Under the pieces are notes generated by a model. It was given only the letters and a program-made list of their open reading frames with translations, searched no databases and was not told the DNA's origin. 57,361 bases of DNA from Candidatus Krumholzibacteriia bacterium. Lineage in GTDB: Bacteria; Krumholzibacteriota; Krumholzibacteriia; G020349025. Location of the stretch: positions 1-57,361 of the forward strand of contig DASRJW010000088.1 in the NCBI GenBank assembly GCA_035649275.1, read 5' to 3'. Positions 54,285 to 57,361 of the stretch are shown one piece after another (positions within the stretch are counted from its first letter, which is position 1; each line of letters opens with the position of its first letter). Made by a program: the position numbers and the translations under genes.

Positions 54285-56084
54285 TCAGTTCGGGCGCGTT
54301 CTGAAGCTGAAGGTGCCAGAGTACGCGCTCGTGCCGGAGCCGTTCGATGCGCTCACGTGCCAGAAGTAGGTGACCTTGCCGGTCAGCAGCGGCAGGGTCA
54401 CCGACGTTCCCGTCACGCTCGCATTGTCGTACGTCAACGTCGCGAAGCTCGAGCTGGTCGAGACCTGCACGTGATACGAGGTCGCTCCCGTGGAAGCGTT
54501 CCACGTCAGGGTCGGCGTGCGGAAGGCGTTGGGCGTGCCGTTCGAGGGCGACACCAGCGTCGGCGCCGCAGGCGGGCTGCCGCCGGCTGCGGTTGTGAAG
54601 CTCGACACCGTGGACCAGGCGCTCGTGCCACCGGCGTTGGTCGCGTTCACGCGCCAGTAGTGCACCGTGCCCGCGGCGAGTCCAGTCACGTTCGCCGAGG
54701 TCCCCGGGACGCTCTGGTCGCTGACCAGCGTCGCGAAGGCGGCGTCGGTCGCCACCTGCACCCGGTACGACGTCGCGGTGGCGGACGCGTTCCAGGTGAG
54801 TGTCGGGCTCGTCGAGACGCCTGTGGCGCCGTTTGCTGGCGACACCAGCGTTGGCGCGGCCGGCGGCGGCGTGGCGCCCCCGATGAGCGAGTAGAGCAAC
54901 AGGTTCACGGTGCCGCTCGGGACGCCGGTGATCTTGTTGGGCGACGCGATCGCAGTCAGGCCGGCGACCACCTGGGCCGGCGTCGACGCGGGATTCGCCT
55001 CGAGGAAGAGCGCCGAGGCGCCGCACACGTGCGGCGTCGCCATCGAGGTGCCGGAGATGGTGTTCGTCGCCGTGTTCGAGGTGTTCCAGGCCGACGTGAC
55101 GTTCACTCCGGGGGCCAGGATGTCGACGCCGGCACCGAAGTTCGAAAAAGACGCCCACACATCGTTGATGTTCGTGGCGCCGACGGTGATCGCCTCGGCC
55201 ACATCCGCCGGCGAGAAGTTGGAGACGTTCGCGCCCGAGTTGCCGGCGGCGACACAGTAGGTGACTCCGTCGGCGATGGAGTTGCGCACCGCAGCATCGA
55301 GCGAGGCGGAGACCGAGCCGGTGAGCGACATGTTGGCGACCGCGGGACGCGTGGTGTGGTCGGCCGTGACCCAGTCGACACCCGCGATGACCTGGGCAAA
55401 CGTGCCGGAGCCGCTCGCATCCAGCACGCGGACGGCGATCAAATGCACGTTCTTGGCGACGCCGTAGGTGGTGCCGCCGACGGTGCCCGCGACGTGCGTG
55501 CCGTGGCCGTTGGCGTCGTCCGCCGTACCACCCGGCGTGATCTCGTCCACGCCGGCGGCGGCCCGGCCGCCGAACTCGTTGTGCGTGATGCGGATTCCCG
55601 TGTCGAGGATGTACGCGTCCACGCCGGTGCCGGTCTGGTTGTAGTTGTAGGTGCTGTTGAGCGGCAGATCGTGCTGGTCGATTCGGTCCAGGCCCCACGT
55701 CGCCCCGGGTTGTGTGCCGACCGCGTGGGCGACCTGATCCTGCTCGATGTAGGCCACGCGCGGGTCGTGTCTCAGCCCGTCGAGCGACGCCGCGGACAAC
55801 CGGGCGGCGAACCCCTTGAGCGCCGTCTGGTACCTGTATGCGGCGCGGATGCCGTAAGAGCGTTCGATGTCATCGACATCGCTGTCGACCTGCATGATGT
55901 CCTGTTTGAGCACCACGATGTATCCATCCGGAACGATCTCGGCGTTCGGGTGGGCGATGAACGGGGCAAGTGCCTGGTTACCGGTCTTTTGCGGGCCGGT
56001 CAGATCGGGCTCCTGCAAGCAGCCCGCGGCGAACAACGCGAGGACGAATCCGGCTAGGCTGAGCCAAACCAATGCGCGTTTCAC
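54285..56084 (-). CDS. Subtilisin-like (S8, proteinase K type) protease lipoprotein with two fibronectin-like domains
   Basis: 599 residues from the GTG at 56084 (GGAAGG upstream). A lipobox (FAAGC, Cys22), an I9 propeptide (about 53-125: YIVVLKQD, ending YIEQDQ) and a catalytic domain with the full triad follow: Asp161 (ILDTGI), His194 (NGHGTHVAG) and Ser347 (GTSMATPH), with oxyanion Asn282 (AAGNSG). Residues about 405-500 and 510-595 are two fibronectin type III-like repeats (PAAPTLVSPANGATGVSTSP; PAAPTLVSPSNGTPNAFRTP). It should be a surface-tethered protease that matures by self-cleavage. The lipid anchor is unusual for this mostly secreted group. Confidence 0.95.
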   Translation of the reverse strand: MKRALVWLSLAGFVLALFAAGCLQEPDLTGPQKTGNQALAPFIAHPNAEIVPDGYIVVLKQDIMQVDSDVDDIERSYGIRAAYRYQTALKGFAARLSAASLDGLRHDPRVAYIEQDQVAHAVGTQPGATWGLDRIDQHDLPLNSTYNYNQTGTGVDAYILDTGIRITHNEFGGRAAAGVDEITPGGTADDANGHGTHVAGTVGGTTYGVAKNVHLIAVRVLDASGSGTFAQVIAGVDWVTADHTTRPAVANMSLTGSVSASLDAAVRNSIADGVTYCVAAGNSGANVSNFSPADVAEAITVGATNINDVWASFSNFGAGVDILAPGVNVTSAWNTSNTATNTISGTSMATPHVCGASALFLEANPASTPAQVVAGLTAIASPNKITGVPSGTVNLLLYSLIGGATPPPAAPTLVSPANGATGVSTSPTLTWNASATATSYRVQVATDAAFATLVSDQSVPGTSANVTGLAAGTVHYWRVNATNAGGTSAWSTVSSFTTAAGGSPPAAPTLVSPSNGTPNAFRTPTLTWNASTGATSYHVQVSTSSSFATLTYDNASVTGTSVTLPLLTGKVTYFWHVSASNGSGTSAYSGTFSFRTRPN

Positions 56085-56204
56085 GTTGCCTTCCTTTCGG
56101 AAGTCGGTGGGAACCATGGTGATGTCGGTGCAGCAATCGGGCAACGTGCGGAGGAGAGAATGATAGACCAGCGAGGGAGCGAAGGGAAGAGGAATCGCTC
56201 GGCC

Positions 56205-56878
56205 CCGGTCGGGGTGCGGAAAGGAGCGCGGGCGCAACGCAGTAATGTCAGCTCGACTTCGATGCTCCACTTCCAGCACCGCTTCATCCTCGAGGACGGC
56301 TACGACGGCGCGGTGCTCGAGATCTCCGCCGACGATGGCGCCACCTGGCAGGATGTCGGCAACTCGTACAACTCGACGCGCGTGCCGGTGAACCCGAACG
56401 GCAGCCCCTTCGCCCGAGGGACGCTCTTCTGGAGCGGCAACTCGAACGGCTTCCAAACGGTGACGGTGAACTTGGGCGGCATGACCGCGCCGCTCGGCCA
56501 GCCGCTTTACGCCGGCAAATCCGTGCGCGTCCGCTGGCGGCTCGGCTGCAACGCCGCCAACCTGACAGCGGGAGAGGGCTGGTGGTCCGACGACATCTCG
56601 CTCACCGATTCCGGAAATCCTTCGAGACGACGTGCGATGCAACCCCTGCGTGCGGCACGACGGACCTCGCGGAGAACACGGCGCCGCCGCTCACGATCTG
56701 CGACGTCGCCGGGCGCGTGGTGCGGCGGCTCGTGGACACCTGGCAAGGGGAAGGCGCCTACGGGGTCACCTGGAACGGGATCGACGCCGCGGGCACACGG
56801 GTGGCGAGCGGCGTGTACGTCTACGAATTGCAGGTGGGGACGCGGCGGCTGACGCGGAAGCTCGCGGTGGTGCAATAG
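56205..56878 (+). pseudogene. Decayed secreted protein with jelly-roll domain and FlgD-like tail
   Basis: No start or signal peptide. One frame reads a jelly-roll/MAM-like piece (TSMLHFQHRF; GYDGAVLEISADDGATWQDV; GEGWWSDDISLTDSG), typical of the C-terminal parts of M6 or S8 exoproteases. The frame then changes near 56615-56635. The second frame continues with CDATPACGTTDLAENTAPP, then a FlgD-like end (ICDVAGRVVRRLVD; ASGVYVYELQVG) to TAG at 56876-56878. The expected PNPF strand between these parts is missing, implying a deletion as well. It is followed by a terminator. Confidence 0.65.
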
Positions 56879-56910
56879 CCCGGGGCCGGAACACGCACAC
56901 CCGGACTGAC

Positions 56911-56941
56911 GAACGCCCGCACGGACTTCGTGCGGGCGTTC
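56911..56941. terminator. Bidirectional terminator hairpin
   Basis: A perfect 13-bp stem (GAACGCCCGCACG, 56911-56923 with 56929-56941) with a 5-base loop lies between the decayed gene and the convergent gene ending at 56977. Confidence 0.85.
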
Positions 56942-56976
56942 CGTTTGGCTGTGGTATTCAGAGAGGACGATGGACC

Positions 56977-57361
56977 TTATTGGAGCAGGAGCATCTTCCG
57001 GGTCGAGCTCAGGTTGCCGGCACCCATCACCGACGCGGCTTCGATGTGAGCGAAGTAGACTCCCGAAGGCACCGCTCGACCGCTCGCATCGCGGCCCTGC
57101 CAGAGCTCCTGGTACATTCCCGCGCTCCGCGTGCCGTTGACCAGCTCCACGACCTGCCGGCCGAGCGCGTCATAGACGACGAGCCGGACGTGGCTGTCTT
57201 CGGGCAGGTCGAAGCGAATCGACGTGCTGGGATTGAACGGGTTCGGCCAGTTCTGGGAGAGTGCGTACCTCTGGGGCAGCGCTACGGCATCCGGCGAATC
57301 CGGAGAGGCCTTGCTGGCGATCGTGGCGCCGCTGCCACTCTTCACCTGCAGATTGCCGCCC
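56977..57361 (-). CDS. C-terminal part of a secreted protein with FlgD-like sorting-type domain (partial)
   Basis: The frame runs through the window edge with no start; the visible 127 residues are the C-terminus. They form a textbook FlgD-like/T9SS-type tail: LSQNWPNPFNPSTSIRF, then VRLVVYDALGRQVVELV, LWQGRDASGRAVPSGVYF and a final basic RKMLLLQ. A Ser/Gly/Ala/Pro linker precedes it (ASKASPDSPD). The functional domain lies outside. It ends 35 bases from a strong terminator. Confidence 0.85.
   Translation of the reverse strand, partial: GGNLQVKSGSGATIASKASPDSPDAVALPQRYALSQNWPNPFNPSTSIRFDLPEDSHVRLVVYDALGRQVVELVNGTRSAGMYQELWQGRDASGRAVPSGVYFAHIEAASVMGAGNLSSTRKMLLLQ

Overview
The window is GC-rich, gene-dense bacterial DNA of about 57 kb. 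Overlapping start and stop codons (ATGA, GTGA), strong GGAGG-type ribosome sites, many signal peptides and lipoboxes, and an outer-membrane inventory (PorV-like protein, TonB-dependent receptor, four ExbD/TolR and two TonB proteins) show a diderm. Several secreted proteins end in a FlgD-like Ig domain with a PNPF motif. Together with the VIT-vWA and PorV-like proteins this suggests an FCB-type candidate phylum such as Eisenbacteria. That placement is inference; no rRNA or tRNA gene is visible.

Region 1 (1-6932): an ABC-2 export pair, an extremely acidic 72-residue protein, and an aerobic benzoyl-CoA ('box') module: boxC and boxB in one overlapping unit, diverging from the regulator boxR. The boxC/boxR gap carries five TGCA elements in mirror-symmetric spacing that enclose both -10 hexamers. 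BoxA and a benzoate-CoA ligase are not in the window.

Region 2 (7060-10641): an AI-2E-family permease overlapping glnS, then a small envelope protein and a terminator.

Region 3 (11033-22369): an apparent eight-gene operon encoding an Ig-repeat exoprotein, a PorV-like protein, a very large TPR protein, TolQ, two TolR/ExbD, a TonB-like protein and a Lys/Ala/Pro-rich protein. It reads like an envelope-spanning, proton-driven machine with one cargo, and is the best candidate here for an undescribed system.

Region 4 (22373-31646): a small basic/acidic protein, two gene relics, an M28 peptidase, a LolA-like protein, a haem-less truncated-globin-like lipoprotein, peptidase E, a VIT-vWA protein, a 51-bp tandem-repeat array and a small membrane protein.

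Region 5 (31729-40014): a carboxypeptidase-regulatory-repeat lipoprotein diverges from a metal-efflux cluster: a Cys-rich secreted protein, a lipoprotein with paired Cys/His modules, an RND adaptor carrying the same module, a CusA/CzcA-type pump and a DMT permease with a His-rich tail.

Region 6 (40246-49348): a second TonB-ExbB-ExbD-ExbD operon flanked by TPR genes, a lower-GC beta-helix exoprotein and a convergent TonB-dependent receptor that it could energise.

Region 7 (49859-57361): a prolyl-aminopeptidase-like lipoprotein, a Gly-rich repeat protein, a TPR protein, DUF1579 and DUF4097-like proteins, a subtilisin-like lipoprotein with two fibronectin-like domains, a decayed exoprotein and the C-terminus of another secreted protein. 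Convergent genes are mostly separated by strong hairpin terminators.
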